Source: Bacteroidetes bacterium CG2_30_33_31 (lineage in GTDB: Bacteria > Bacteroidota > Bacteroidia > Bacteroidales > UBA1556). From it: a stretch of DNA of 64,000 nucleotides. Under the pieces are notes generated by a model. It saw only the letters and a program-made list of their open reading frames with translations. It was not told the origin of the DNA and ran no database searches. The position numbers were made by a program, and so were the translations under genes. This document shows, one piece after another, positions 10,201-19,133 of this stretch. Positions within the stretch are counted from its first letter, which is position 1; the number at the start of each line of letters is the position of its first letter. The stretch spans positions 1 to 64,000 of the forward strand of contig MNXP01000023.1 of assembly GCA_001872625.1 (NCBI GenBank), written 5' to 3'.

Positions 10201-12258
10201 AACATTTGGCTGAAATATATCGCCAGCAAAACAAGAATTTGCTATTAAAAAAGGGTATTTGCCGTAGTTGTTATATTCAGAAGGATTATCAATGCTAATA
10301 TCGAAACCAATTCCAGCAGCATGACCAAAAAAGCTTAGCATATTTACTCCTCCATCAATTAAAACTTTAATTTGTGCGGAGAGATTTATTTGAATAGGAT
10401 CTGTAGTGGTTTTATAAAAAGTTTTTACACTGCCACCAAAATTTGTGTCTTCATATATTTTTTCGTAGCCTTTCATATAAGTGGCTATTATACTCTGAAG
10501 ACTCGCCACGTCACCTCCACTAAAAAATAGTGCTTTTTTCATCCATTCTGCTGGTGGATTTAGCAGAGGGTCTTCATATTGCATAACTTTATTGAGGTAT
10601 AAATCAACATGATTTATATTTTTCGCCACCAATCTTCCAGTAGCTAATGCTGGCAAAAAAGTGGAATCAATGGCTCTTGCTGTCAATAAAATATCTGAGG
10701 GTGGCGAGCCAAAAGATGGCACTAAAGTTTGGTTGTAATATGTAGTATTTTTACGATATTCATCTGGATAGTAGGCTTTTCCTATTATAAACAAATATTT
10801 TGGATGTGTGCTAAGTTGTGCAAAAGCTTTTGCAACGAAATTTCTAATTGCCATTGGATTTTTGCTTATTCCATAAGAGAACTGCTCATATAAATCATCA
10901 ATATCTACTAATACTGCATGATTACCAGTGGTGTTTCTATAATTTACATAGTCATTCGAGGTATATTGAGTTTGCCCATTTCCCATAAGAGATTTGTGGG
11001 TGATAACAAAATAATCTGCATTTGGATTTTGTGATAGATAGTTTTTAAAATGTCCAAAATTTCCAACTGGAGTCAAATTAACTCCATTAGTTATTAGGGC
11101 TTCAGACACTAAAACGCAATTTTTTTCTGAACCAGAATTGGGAATTAAACATTGGTAATTGCTGCCATTTTTTGTTACCAAAATCTTTCTGTGGTTTTTT
11201 AAATCATAAAGTACAGGATTATTGCCACCACTAAAGTTAGAAATGTTTAAATAATTTTTGTTTTGGCTGGCATCAGGAATAGAAAATTCAAAATAATTTA
11301 TACCTTCAAAATTCAATGTGTGTGGATATTTAATTTCTATAAAAGAAACGGCATTTCTGTCAGCACCTGAGTTTAAATCATTGATAGAGCTAAATAAAAA
11401 GTTAGTATTTGTGGAACTTAGACTTGCTGCGCTTGTGCTTAGATTATATCTTAAAATTTTATATCCATCAAAGATTGTGTCAATGGTGTTTCCAGCAAAT
11501 TGAATTCTTACATGATGATCGCCATTTGAAATTGATTGATAATTTGAAGCACCATAAATCGAAAATTTTACCTGTGCTGCTGGGCCAGTAGTAAATGCAT
11601 TTTTTGTTGAAATATTATATGAACGACTTCCCCCAAGATAAAATGCATAGCTGTAGAATCCTTCTCCATATGTATATTCAGGATCCGACAATGTACCTTC
11701 ATTAGTTTCTTCCATCGGAAGGCCTTCTAAATATTCATCGTTATAATTGGCATGAATGGTTTTAAAAACATAAGGCTCTACAGTATAAGAAGTATAGTTT
11801 ATTGAGGTTTCTAAACTCAGTCTTTTATTATTATATGCTGTATTAAATGTAAGAAAATATTCTGCTGTATCGGTAAACAAACTATAGGATTTATCTAACT
11901 GATATTCTGGATGTTTATACAATATGCTATCATACCAGCCATCATTTTTTTGAGCATAAAATTCAATATAATCTCCTGAACTCATTACCCCTGAAATTTG
12001 TGTTTTTACATAAATATACTGTTCTACACCACGCCCAAAAATTTGAAAATTTTGTGGACTTATTGAGCCAACTGGTAATCCAGCAGAAAGTAAATCACTA
12101 TAATTTATTCTATAAATGCCATCTTTATATACCTTAAATCTGTAATATGTCTGATTATAATTAATCCAGTCATTTGCATAAGTTTGTGAAATTAATTCGA
12201 CAGCAAATGTGTTGAAAAACAGAAACAATAAAATTATTTTGAGCCTATTTGTCATCAT
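7204..12258 (-). CDS. C25 (gingipain-family) protease, T9SS sortase-like PorU2
   Basis: A 1684-residue secreted protein. The signal peptide ends near ELISQ. The N-terminal PorU-type domain (YRFKVYKDGIYRINYSDLL) leads into a peptidase C25 domain at about residues 400-760 with the catalytic His646 in SFFGHAAG and Cys676 in ANSCFAGD. A CARDB-like Ig domain follows (about 780-895), then a long stretch of further beta domains, and a C-terminal FlgD-like/T9SS sorting domain from about 1570 (WPNPF..., then LANGVYLYRV). Length and architecture match the family annotated as putative T9SS sortase PorU2, rather than the shorter canonical PorU. Its start lies 14 bases inside the end of the PorV-like gene, so the two are translationally coupled. 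Its own role as a sortase is inferred. Confidence 0.85.
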   Translation of the reverse strand: MMTNRLKIILLFLFFNTFAVELISQTYANDWINYNQTYYRFKVYKDGIYRINYSDLLSAGLPVGSISPQNFQIFGRGVEQYIYVKTQISGVMSSGDYIEFYAQKNDGWYDSILYKHPEYQLDKSYSLFTDTAEYFLTFNTAYNNKRLSLETSINYTSYTVEPYVFKTIHANYNDEYLEGLPMEETNEGTLSDPEYTYGEGFYSYAFYLGGSRSYNISTKNAFTTGPAAQVKFSIYGASNYQSISNGDHHVRIQFAGNTIDTIFDGYKILRYNLSTSAASLSSTNTNFLFSSINDLNSGADRNAVSFIEIKYPHTLNFEGINYFEFSIPDASQNKNYLNISNFSGGNNPVLYDLKNHRKILVTKNGSNYQCLIPNSGSEKNCVLVSEALITNGVNLTPVGNFGHFKNYLSQNPNADYFVITHKSLMGNGQTQYTSNDYVNYRNTTGNHAVLVDIDDLYEQFSYGISKNPMAIRNFVAKAFAQLSTHPKYLFIIGKAYYPDEYRKNTTYYNQTLVPSFGSPPSDILLTARAIDSTFLPALATGRLVAKNINHVDLYLNKVMQYEDPLLNPPAEWMKKALFFSGGDVASLQSIIATYMKGYEKIYEDTNFGGSVKTFYKTTTDPIQINLSAQIKVLIDGGVNMLSFFGHAAGIGFDISIDNPSEYNNYGKYPFLIANSCFAGDIFQPNVGIDNSSEAFILIRDKGAIAYLGSITSGFPAYLNLYTKEYFKNYCQTNYGKSIGSSIINTIAHIYSNTPKIKEVSLEMALHGDPALILNAHQLPDYMVNQSSIFFIPEIVTTEKDSFETKIVVTNIGKAVNDSIVVEIVRTLPNLNTQEKRYYQRGTYFKDTLSVWFPINNMIDVGKNTLSVRVDANSNITELSESNNNISVNFNVIAADLKPVFPAEFAIISTNKATLKASTFYPLSKNVNYIFEIDTTIYFNSPLMETGNIISSGGVIEYQPMLTFSDSVVYYWRVGVDSTSTNSFNWRNSSFQYIQGQKGWAQSDFFQFEHNNYQFAVFNKALRKFEFVNDIKILKCINGIYPYIGWTEPQYQINNIQQSYWQCVSNGMKIAVINPISGKPWFNHDFGDHTGVSGSFQCKGYDYPAFEFSTESTVNFPTNPPNVPDSIWFRRMANFIGTIPNGHYVLATSAANSHATSWPEYLYKSYDSIGTNFIRNIPDNRPYISWGIKGLLGGSTEVIGDSLQAHILLVDSFNTKWTQGFIASPIIGPSSKWYAINWKVISQDAINTDSVRLALVGYKLDGSKTTIFSDMPPDSSNISKLNNIMPAADYPYCQLICYMKDDSLHTPTYIKYWQVLFSEVPEIAIEPKDNFTFHSDTIERGDTMRISLAYKNISDINLADSILVSYWLIDNQNIRHDFKLRRVNKILANTFIVDTFSLITTNLVENCYFNIDINTINPTTQNFDQLEITHSNNSFQIPFYVKKDNSNPLLDVTFDGIHILDGDIVSAKPEILISLNDDNKFIPLDDTSSFKIYITEPGNLARRRIYFFSNGEEQMQFIAAEMPKNKSKIIYRPDFKVDGIYKLYAQAVDPSLNIAGLTDYQLTFNVINKATITNLMNWPNPFTTKTHFVFTLTGSQIPDYLLIQIMTISGKVIKEIGIDEIGEIHIGRNISTYAWDGTDEFGDRLANGVYLYRVITRINGKDIEHRNSAADTYFKNNFGKIYLMR

Positions 12259-13345
12259 GAATTGATTTATCTGATTTTGTATTAAAACTTAATTTCAAAG
12301 AGAAAACATTTGAATAAAGTGCGATAGATTGATTACCAATATCTGTGAGCGCATAATCTATTGTTAAAGTTTTTTTAATTACAACTCCAAGTCCAATATT
12401 TGGTTGAAATGAAGTTTTCATTTTTCCTTTTAATGATGTTTCTTTTTGTATGTTTCCAATGCCAGCTCGCACAAAGACAACTTTTTTGTAGCCTAATTCA
12501 AGTCCAAGATGTGGATCTATGCTTAATGGTTTGCTTTTTATTAGAACGTTTCTTTTCCCATCAGTAGATATATTTGCGTCAAATTCAGTTAGAAAATTGA
12601 AATTTTTGCTTAAATCAAAACTGCGTGCTGAAGAAATTATAATTGTGGGCATGGTAATTTCGGTGCTTGTTTGAGGAATGACATTTCCTGTAATTTTAAA
12701 AGCTTCAATCATCTCGTCGGAAAAGGTGTAAGTCCAAGAATTAAAAGTAGTTGTGATATCGCGCAACATCAATCCAAAAATCCAATTTTCTTTTTTATAT
12801 ATACTTCCGAGGTCAATACCAAAACCCCACGATTTTGCAAAATTGCCTGCAGTGCGCCTAACAATTTTCGTATTTACACCATAAGACAAACCTTCAATAT
12901 CGCTTTTATGAGAAAAAGAAATAATAAAAGCATAATCAGCAGCTGAAAAAGCCGTTACTTTATCATAATTTATATTTCCCTCTGCGTCAATAAGTTGGGA
13001 TGTATTTGGAATATTATCAACGCCAAATCTTATTAGCGAAAATGCTATTGCACTCTGTGTTCCCGATTTAGAGGCAAATGCTGCATAATCATATTTTGCA
13101 ATTCCAGCAAAATATTCTGAATGCATGGCGGATAATTCCTTATTGTTGTTTATAAAAACTAATCCTGCAGGGTTCCAATAAGTGCTATAAATATCAGAAG
13201 TAGTGGCAGTTATAGAACTTGACATAGCCAATGCTCGAGCTCCAACTCCTAATGACAAGAATTCGTTACTGTATTTTGCAGTTTGTCCAGCAAGGCCAAA
13301 AAATGAAAATAAAATAAGATTAAATATTATAATTCTTCTTGACAT
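12245..13345 (-). CDS. PorV/PorQ-family outer membrane beta-barrel protein
   Basis: A 366-residue protein with a signal peptide ending at GLAGQ and a FadL-like barrel of the PorV/UPF0164 family: EFLSLGVGARALAMSSS and then STYWNPAGLVFINNNKEL, which are the family signature (GARA and NPAGL). The end is rich in alternating strands and finishes near an FSLKLSFN strand, compatible with an outer-membrane barrel. PorV binds T9SS cargo and hands it to PorU, and porU is next to porV in Porphyromonas gingivalis. Here the same pairing is preserved with a PorU2-type protease. Whether this is the main PorV or a dedicated partner of PorU2 cannot be decided from this window. Confidence 0.8.
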   Translation of the reverse strand: MSRRIIIFNLILFSFFGLAGQTAKYSNEFLSLGVGARALAMSSSITATTSDIYSTYWNPAGLVFINNNKELSAMHSEYFAGIAKYDYAAFASKSGTQSAIAFSLIRFGVDNIPNTSQLIDAEGNINYDKVTAFSAADYAFIISFSHKSDIEGLSYGVNTKIVRRTAGNFAKSWGFGIDLGSIYKKENWIFGLMLRDITTTFNSWTYTFSDEMIEAFKITGNVIPQTSTEITMPTIIISSARSFDLSKNFNFLTEFDANISTDGKRNVLIKSKPLSIDPHLGLELGYKKVVFVRAGIGNIQKETSLKGKMKTSFQPNIGLGVVIKKTLTIDYALTDIGNQSIALYSNVFSLKLSFNTKSDKSIHDDK

Positions 13346-13549
13346 ATTGAATCAATTTGTGAAGACAAATTTTTTGCAAAATTCGAATTTAAAGTTTAGC
13401 ATAAAAATACTACAATTCTTTTAACGAAATCAATTGAATATTATTTATGATAAATATTTTTTTATTAGCATTTAGATATTTATATATAAGTTATATAAAT
13501 TAGAATACTTATTGCTTCCTGAATATTTTTAGGAACTTGAGTTAAGAAA

Positions 13550-14719
13550 TTAGAAATTAAATTTATAGTCGGAATCTACTACCGAATAATAATTTTTAAC
13601 TGGATTTGCCATCATTTTTAGATATATAATCCTGTTTTGAGCATCATCTCCCTCTGTAGATTTTAATTTTTCTTCCATATCAATTATAAATTCAACATAC
13701 TGTTCTTTTTTGTACAAATGAGAGAAGCAACTTTCATTATTTAAAATATCTGCTGCAATATAATTCGATTCATATAATCTGTAATTTGCAAAAATAAACT
13801 TATCTAAGTAATTACAAAGGTTTCTAACTTTCTGATTTACTGGAGAATGTTCGTTTATTTTTAATAACACATCTCTGCTTAACTCCTTGCCAAATTGATA
13901 ATGCATCCTGCCTTTTGAACCAGTTAACCCAGCAATCATCGAATTAAAATCTTCCATCGGACTTTTAACATATTTAATTCCGTTTTCAATAGCTGCTAAT
14001 TCGTTGATTTTCATTAAATCGCATGGATCTTTTTCATAACTTATAGCCACAGGTATTATGTGAAGTTCAGAAAAATTATCAGCAAAAGTGCTTTCTCCAG
14101 ACATGTTTAGCATTTTTATTAAGCCAGCTTGGCTAAAATCATTACCATCTTTCGTTCTACCTTCTCGGTTGGCAAGCCAAATACTATCAGATTTTGAAGT
14201 TATTATGTCTCGTATATATTGTGAAAGCCGTTTTGAACTTAAAAGTAGTTGCTGTGGTATTAAATCTCTTTCAACTAAAAAACTTTTATTCATGCGTGCT
14301 AAATGCATGACCCACGGTATTTTAAGTAAATTATTTCCAATGGCAATAGCTGTAGATTGAAATTTTTCTTTCTGCTCCTTATAAAGAACATAATTTAATG
14401 TAGAAACATCCATCACAATATTACGGTGGTTAGTTATGAATAGATATTTTTTTGAAGGGTCAATATTTTCAACGCCATCATAAGTCAGATCAGTTACGGA
14501 ATCATGGATAATTTTCTCCATCAAATGAATGATAAATCCTTTTTGAAAATCATCTACTGAAGTAAATTGTTGTAAAAATTCTCTTGCTTGATTATCATCA
14601 TAAGCGGGATGATAATATTTCACGATGCGATACATCAAAGGTTCTTGAACAAGCTCAGGCAAAAATCTCCTGAAGTCCAAGTCGTTATAATACTTGATGT
14701 CGCTATAATCGTATTTCAT
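13550..14719 (-). CDS. Glycerol-phosphate acyltransferase (PlsC-like)
   Basis: A 389-residue acyltransferase of the PlsC/PlsB superfamily that likely makes phosphatidic acid or a related lipid. The acyl-binding motif reads NHRNIVMD (N97-D104), so H98 and D104 are separated by five residues instead of the usual four. The later motifs are WLANREGRTKDGND and IIPVAISYE. I start it at the ATG at 14719: a TTG at 14737 extends the frame by six codons, but the -7 box at 14751-14758 leaves a 31-base leader to 14719, a natural layout. It diverges from pabB. Confidence 0.8.
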   Translation of the reverse strand: MKYDYSDIKYYNDLDFRRFLPELVQEPLMYRIVKYYHPAYDDNQAREFLQQFTSVDDFQKGFIIHLMEKIIHDSVTDLTYDGVENIDPSKKYLFITNHRNIVMDVSTLNYVLYKEQKEKFQSTAIAIGNNLLKIPWVMHLARMNKSFLVERDLIPQQLLLSSKRLSQYIRDIITSKSDSIWLANREGRTKDGNDFSQAGLIKMLNMSGESTFADNFSELHIIPVAISYEKDPCDLMKINELAAIENGIKYVKSPMEDFNSMIAGLTGSKGRMHYQFGKELSRDVLLKINEHSPVNQKVRNLCNYLDKFIFANYRLYESNYIAADILNNESCFSHLYKKEQYVEFIIDMEEKLKSTEGDDAQNRIIYLKMMANPVKNYYSVVDSDYKFNF

Positions 14720-14750
14720 ATTGTAAATTCTTCCCAAAATTTGTAGTGTG

Positions 14751-14758
14751 CAAATGTA
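14751..14758 (-). promoter_or_regulatory. -7 box of the acyltransferase gene
   Basis: TACATTTG on the minus strand, 31 bases before the ATG at 14719. It pairs with the + strand box at 14781-14788 in a divergent promoter region. Confidence 0.5.
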
Positions 14759-14780
14759 ATATTTTATTTAAAGATTATGA

Positions 14781-14788
14781 TACTTTTG
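14781..14788 (+). promoter_or_regulatory. -7 box of pabB
   Basis: TACTTTTG, 29 bases before the pabB ATG at 14818. Confidence 0.5.
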
Positions 14789-14817
14789 TTTTTCTTTTGA
14801 TTTGTAATATTTAACAA

Positions 14818-16137
14818 ATGAATTTATATAAGGAGCTTAGGCTCAATTTTAATTCGCTATCACTAAATAGGCTTGTAGATTTTTTACGTGTATTTGATGA
14901 CGTTTTATTGCTTAATTCAAATTCAGAAATTTTAAAGAACAATTCTGATATTGGTTTTATGCTTGCAATTGATAAGGCTAAATCATTGACAATTAATAAC
15001 TCACATAGCGACTCTTTTTTAAGCCTTCGAGAGTTTCATAGTCGTTATAAAGATTATCTTTTTGGTCATCTTTCTTACGATTTGAAAGAAGAAATAGAAA
15101 ATCTGAGCAGCGAAAATCGTGATGAAATTAAAATGCCATTGATGAATTTTTTTGTGCCTGAATTGATGCTAAAATTTGAAAGTGGAATTTTAAAATGTTT
15201 ATTATTTCATGAAAATTCAGCACATTATAAGGGTGTTTGTAACGAAATCCTGAAAGTTTTAAAAAATGCCAACTTCCAAGATCCATTTTATGTAAAAAGA
15301 TCATTTGAAATAAATTTAAAAAGCAGAATTTCAAAAGCAGAATATTTTACCCAGTTCAAAAAAATAAAGAATAATATTCAAAAAGGAGATATTTATGAGA
15401 TGAATTTTTGTCAAGAGTTTTACTCTGATAACGCTTTGATTGACCCCTTCGAACTCTATCTAAATTTGAATAAAATTTCACCTTCACCTTTTTCTGCTTT
15501 TTATAGAATTAATAATAAGTTTTTGATTTCCAGCAGTCCAGAGAGATATTTACAGAAAAAAGGTTCTAAAATTATTTCACAACCGATTAAAGGAACTGCA
15601 CCACGAATGAAATCGGCAATAGAAGACTTAATTGCGAAAGAAAATCTTAGAAATAATTTAAAGGAAAGAGCTGAAAATGTTATGATTGTGGATCTTGTGC
15701 GTAATGATTTATCTCGAACTGCTGCAAAAGCAAGCGTGAAAGTAGACGAGTTATGCGAAATTTATTCTTTTAAGCAAGTACATCAAATGATTTCTACCAT
15801 CTCATCGATTTTAAGTCCTAAGTTTGATTTTGTTGACGTACTTCGTACAAGCTTTCCAATGGGTTCAATGACTGGTGCGCCAAAAATTAGAGCAATGCAA
15901 TTTATTGAAAATTATGAGACTTCTAAACGTGGATTGTATTCAGGTGCAATAGGTTATGTTAGCCCTAATGGTGATTTTGACTTTAGCGTTGTAATAAGGA
16001 GCATAATATATAATAGCCAAAATAAATATCTTTCATTTATGGTTGGGGGTGCAATTACTGATGGCTCAGATCCACAATTTGAATATGATGAATGTCTATT
16101 AAAAGCAAAAGGAATTATAGAAAGTTTAAATTCTTAA
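14818..16137 (+). CDS. pabB: Aminodeoxychorismate synthase component I
   Basis: A 439-residue chorismate-utilising enzyme that makes 4-amino-4-deoxychorismate for folate. The chorismate-binding domain has KGDIYEMNFCQEF, QPIKGTAPR, VDLVRNDLSR and PMGSMTGAPKIRAMQFI. Lys258 in PIKGT corresponds to the catalytic lysine of PabB, where anthranilate synthase has alanine, so this favours PabB over TrpE. No amidotransferase partner (pabA) is seen nearby. It supplies p-aminobenzoate to the same pathway as folK and the cyclo-ligase elsewhere in this window. Start at 14818 fits the promoter. Confidence 0.9.
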   Translation: MNLYKELRLNFNSLSLNRLVDFLRVFDDVLLLNSNSEILKNNSDIGFMLAIDKAKSLTINNSHSDSFLSLREFHSRYKDYLFGHLSYDLKEEIENLSSENRDEIKMPLMNFFVPELMLKFESGILKCLLFHENSAHYKGVCNEILKVLKNANFQDPFYVKRSFEINLKSRISKAEYFTQFKKIKNNIQKGDIYEMNFCQEFYSDNALIDPFELYLNLNKISPSPFSAFYRINNKFLISSSPERYLQKKGSKIISQPIKGTAPRMKSAIEDLIAKENLRNNLKERAENVMIVDLVRNDLSRTAAKASVKVDELCEIYSFKQVHQMISTISSILSPKFDFVDVLRTSFPMGSMTGAPKIRAMQFIENYETSKRGLYSGAIGYVSPNGDFDFSVVIRSIIYNSQNKYLSFMVGGAITDGSDPQFEYDECLLKAKGIIESLNS

Positions 16138-16169
16138 TTTGTAATAATTGCTATTTATATAATTAAACA

Positions 16170-17360
16170 TCAGGTTTTTATAATTTCATTATATTTATTA
16201 AATAGCAATTTACCTATACTTCCTTCTGAAAATTTATCTCGGTATTGTGATTTGATTAGTTCTTTATTAAAACAAAATTTATCATCTAAAAACTCAAGCA
16301 ATTTTTCTATTAATGCGTCCTCATCGCCTGCATTTATCAATATACCATTTTGGCTATTTATCATCTCAGATATTCCACCAACCTTGGTTGATATAACTGG
16401 CAATCCAGCAACGAGGCTCTCATTTATTACTACTGGAAAATTTTCATAATTGCTAAAAATTATCATCATGTCGGCTTTTGCATATTCACGTGCAAGATTT
16501 TCATTTTCTAACAAACCAATAAATTGAATAACATTTTGATTTTTAATGATTTTTTGAGCATAATTGCTTAGATATTCGAAATCGATACCTTCGCCAATTA
16601 GCTTACAAACAAAATCCGACCTTTTTTTGCTGAGTTCATTTATAACTCTAATTAATCCACTTATATTTTTAGATTTATCCTCAAAACTTGAGACATGAAT
16701 GAATGTTTTTTTTGAATTTTTAATATCATTAAAATTGTAATAAAAATACTTTGAAACTACATTAGGAAGCACAAAATAATTTCTGTTTATTAATCCATGA
16801 TTTTGCATCTCCTCCTTCAAATTATTTGTTACAGTGCTTACAAATGAAGCCTGAGAAACCACAATTTTAGTAAAAATTTTTCTAAAAAAACCATTGTAAT
16901 TGGCTGTAGTTGGCAAATATCGACTCCAGTGTTCGGTAATTACATAAGGTGTTTTTTTAAATAATTTATAATAGAGGCCGAAAATTCCTAATCTCGAAAG
17001 AATGTGAATATGAATTAAATTGAATTTTTTATCTTCGCATTTTAGCCTCTTAAATCCTTTGTTAATTGCTCGTAAATAAAGAATCCCATTGATTAAATTG
17101 GCAATAAAATCTATAGCAAATTTAACTTTTTTATAATAGACAATAATCTCAGTTAAGTTTGTATTTGATTTATAATCAATGAGTAAGCTGTCTTTCAAAT
17201 CAAAAGATCCATGAGCATAAATTACATAATTTGGGCAGTAAAGGGAAGTCGCCTCCACATGTTTTTTAACAAATAAACCAAACATCGGGTCGAACTTATT
17301 AGGATACCATCTTGCCAAATGTAAAATTTTTATCTCCTTTGGATTTACCATATTTGCCAT
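16170..17360 (-). CDS. Glycosyltransferase family 4
   Basis: A 396-residue GT-B sugar transferase. The N-terminal Rossmann region starts ILHLARWYPNKFDPMFG, and the acceptor/donor site carries the GT4 E-x7-E motif in YENFPVVINESL with GGISEM following. It should transfer a sugar from a nucleotide donor to a cell-surface glycan or lipid. It begins 11 bases after the GH3-type gene on the same strand, implying an operon. An ATG at 17351 is an alternative start two residues in. Acceptor and donor cannot be told. Confidence 0.85.
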   Translation of the reverse strand: MANMVNPKEIKILHLARWYPNKFDPMFGLFVKKHVEATSLYCPNYVIYAHGSFDLKDSLLIDYKSNTNLTEIIVYYKKVKFAIDFIANLINGILYLRAINKGFKRLKCEDKKFNLIHIHILSRLGIFGLYYKLFKKTPYVITEHWSRYLPTTANYNGFFRKIFTKIVVSQASFVSTVTNNLKEEMQNHGLINRNYFVLPNVVSKYFYYNFNDIKNSKKTFIHVSSFEDKSKNISGLIRVINELSKKRSDFVCKLIGEGIDFEYLSNYAQKIIKNQNVIQFIGLLENENLAREYAKADMMIIFSNYENFPVVINESLVAGLPVISTKVGGISEMINSQNGILINAGDEDALIEKLLEFLDDKFCFNKELIKSQYRDKFSEGSIGKLLFNKYNEIIKT

Positions 17361-17371
17361 TTATTATAAAT

Positions 17372-18922
17372 CTAATTTTTTGATTTGATTGATTGTTCTT
17401 CAAGAAAATTCTGCCATTCTTGAATTCTTTCACCTTTCAAAACTCTTGGAAATTTATTGGCGCCTCCTAGCTTATTATTTTTCTCCATAAATTTGTAAAA
17501 AATTTCGCAGGATATTGATTCTACTTTTACCAATTTTATTGCCTCCATTCGCTCAACTCTATAATCATCATTCAAAGTTGAGAGTTCAGCATCAATAATT
17601 TTGGCGGCTAAATTATTGTCAATCTTATCGTTGCTGCCAAGATACCAAATATGTTCAAAAAGATTTTTATGTGGTTGAGCAAAAACTGTAAACTCACAAA
17701 TTTCGATATTGAGTTTGTCTTGTAATATTTCCACCGCTCTACTCAAATTTTCCAGTGATAAATGTTCCCCACAAACCGATAAAAATTGTTTCGTTCTGCC
17801 AGTAATTTGTATTTCGGATTTATCTTTATCAGTAAAAATAATTGTATCGCCAATCAGATAGCGCCAAGCACCCGCATTAGTGCTAATCAATAGTGCATAT
17901 TCGATATTATTTTCAACTTCTTTGAGCCAATATGTTGATGCATTGGATCTTATATTAGCTTCTTCATCAAAGTTTTCAGGAGTAAAAGGAACGAATTCAA
18001 AGTAAATCCCGTTGTTGGTTATCAATTCCATTCCTAAAGCATCTGGATCAGTTTTATAGGCAATATAGCCTTCAGAAGCCAGATACGATTCAATATAAAA
18101 GATTTTTTTCCCAAATAATTTGTTGAATGTTTTCAAATAAGGTTTAATGGAAACACCGCTGTGGACGTAAATATTTAAATTAGGCCACATTTCATGAATA
18201 TTCTTCAAATTATAGCGCTCAATAATTTTCTCAAAGATTATCTGAACCCATGCTGGAACGCCTACTATTACGCCAATATCCCATGATGGAGCCGCATTGA
18301 CAATCTCCTCGAGCTTTAAATTCCAATCTGAGCTTTGTGAAATGGTTTTCCCAGGTTTGTACCAATGTTGAAACCAAAAAGGAATTTTATTTGCAGTAAT
18401 TCCACTCAAATCTCCTGCATAGTACTTTCCATTATAGTTTAAATGCGTGCTCCCTCCAATCATCAGCATTCCTTTGTTATAAAATTCTAAAGGAAATTTA
18501 TAATTTACCATTGATACCAACTGTCTGATACTTGCACGTTTAATAGATTTAATCATGCTTCTGGTTACAGGGATATATTTACTTGAAGCCTCCGAAGTGC
18601 CTGAACTTAAGGCGAAATATTTTACATGGCTTGGCCAACAAACGAAACTTTCCCCATTTAAAAGCCTGTACCAATATCTTTTGTACATGCTTTTATAATC
18701 AAATATTGGAACGTTTTTTCTGAAGTTTTCAATAATGTTTTTTGAACTTAGAATTTTATAGAAATTATAATCTTCGCCAAAAATTGTAAATTGTGCTTTA
18801 ATGAGCAATTTTTTTAAAACTCTTTCTTGTTCTTTTACAGGCTTTCTATTAGCTTTTTTTACTTTTTGTGGTAAATTTCGCAACTCAAAAGCCCGTTTTA
18901 TCAAGCGCCCAATTAATTCCAT
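17372..18922 (-). CDS. GH3-type acyl-adenylate-forming protein
   Basis: A 516-residue member of the GH3 (auxin-responsive, jasmonate-amido synthetase-like) superfamily. It shows the adenylation P-loop-like segment ALSSGTSEASSKYIPVT, and a later GAWRYLIGDTIIF motif with the acyl-adenylate Asp. GH3 enzymes activate a carboxylic acid with ATP and join it to an amino group; bacterial members have no agreed substrate. It is transcribed with the GT4 gene, 11 bases downstream. The -7 box at 18945-18952 gives a 22-base leader. The family is sure, the substrate unknown. Confidence 0.85.
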   Translation of the reverse strand: MELIGRLIKRAFELRNLPQKVKKANRKPVKEQERVLKKLLIKAQFTIFGEDYNFYKILSSKNIIENFRKNVPIFDYKSMYKRYWYRLLNGESFVCWPSHVKYFALSSGTSEASSKYIPVTRSMIKSIKRASIRQLVSMVNYKFPLEFYNKGMLMIGGSTHLNYNGKYYAGDLSGITANKIPFWFQHWYKPGKTISQSSDWNLKLEEIVNAAPSWDIGVIVGVPAWVQIIFEKIIERYNLKNIHEMWPNLNIYVHSGVSIKPYLKTFNKLFGKKIFYIESYLASEGYIAYKTDPDALGMELITNNGIYFEFVPFTPENFDEEANIRSNASTYWLKEVENNIEYALLISTNAGAWRYLIGDTIIFTDKDKSEIQITGRTKQFLSVCGEHLSLENLSRAVEILQDKLNIEICEFTVFAQPHKNLFEHIWYLGSNDKIDNNLAAKIIDAELSTLNDDYRVERMEAIKLVKVESISCEIFYKFMEKNNKLGGANKFPRVLKGERIQEWQNFLEEQSIKSKN

Positions 18923-18944
18923 AAGCCTAAATTAAATATGTTGA

Positions 18945-18952
18945 CAAAGTTA
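18945..18952 (-). promoter_or_regulatory. -7 box of the GH3/GT4 operon
   Basis: TAACTTTG on the minus strand, 22 bases before the ATG at 18922. Confidence 0.5.
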
Positions 18953-19088
18953 GAACTTTATCAATGTATCTAAAATAATTAATGATTAATATTCACATAA
19001 GTAGTGCTATTGAATGTAAGTAGACATTCGTAAAATTGATTAAAATATTTGAATTTAACAGATTACAATTAAATATTTTAGTCGTATT

Positions 19089-19125
19089 AAAAAGAAATCT
19101 CTGCACTTGATACAAATGCAGAGAT
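19089..19125 (-). terminator. Intrinsic terminator of the tRNA-His gene
   Basis: A 9-bp perfect stem (19097-19105 with 19117-19125), 11-base loop, then on the minus strand TTCTTTTT. It begins eight bases past the tRNA 3' end. Confidence 0.85.
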
Positions 19126-19133
19126 AAATTTTG

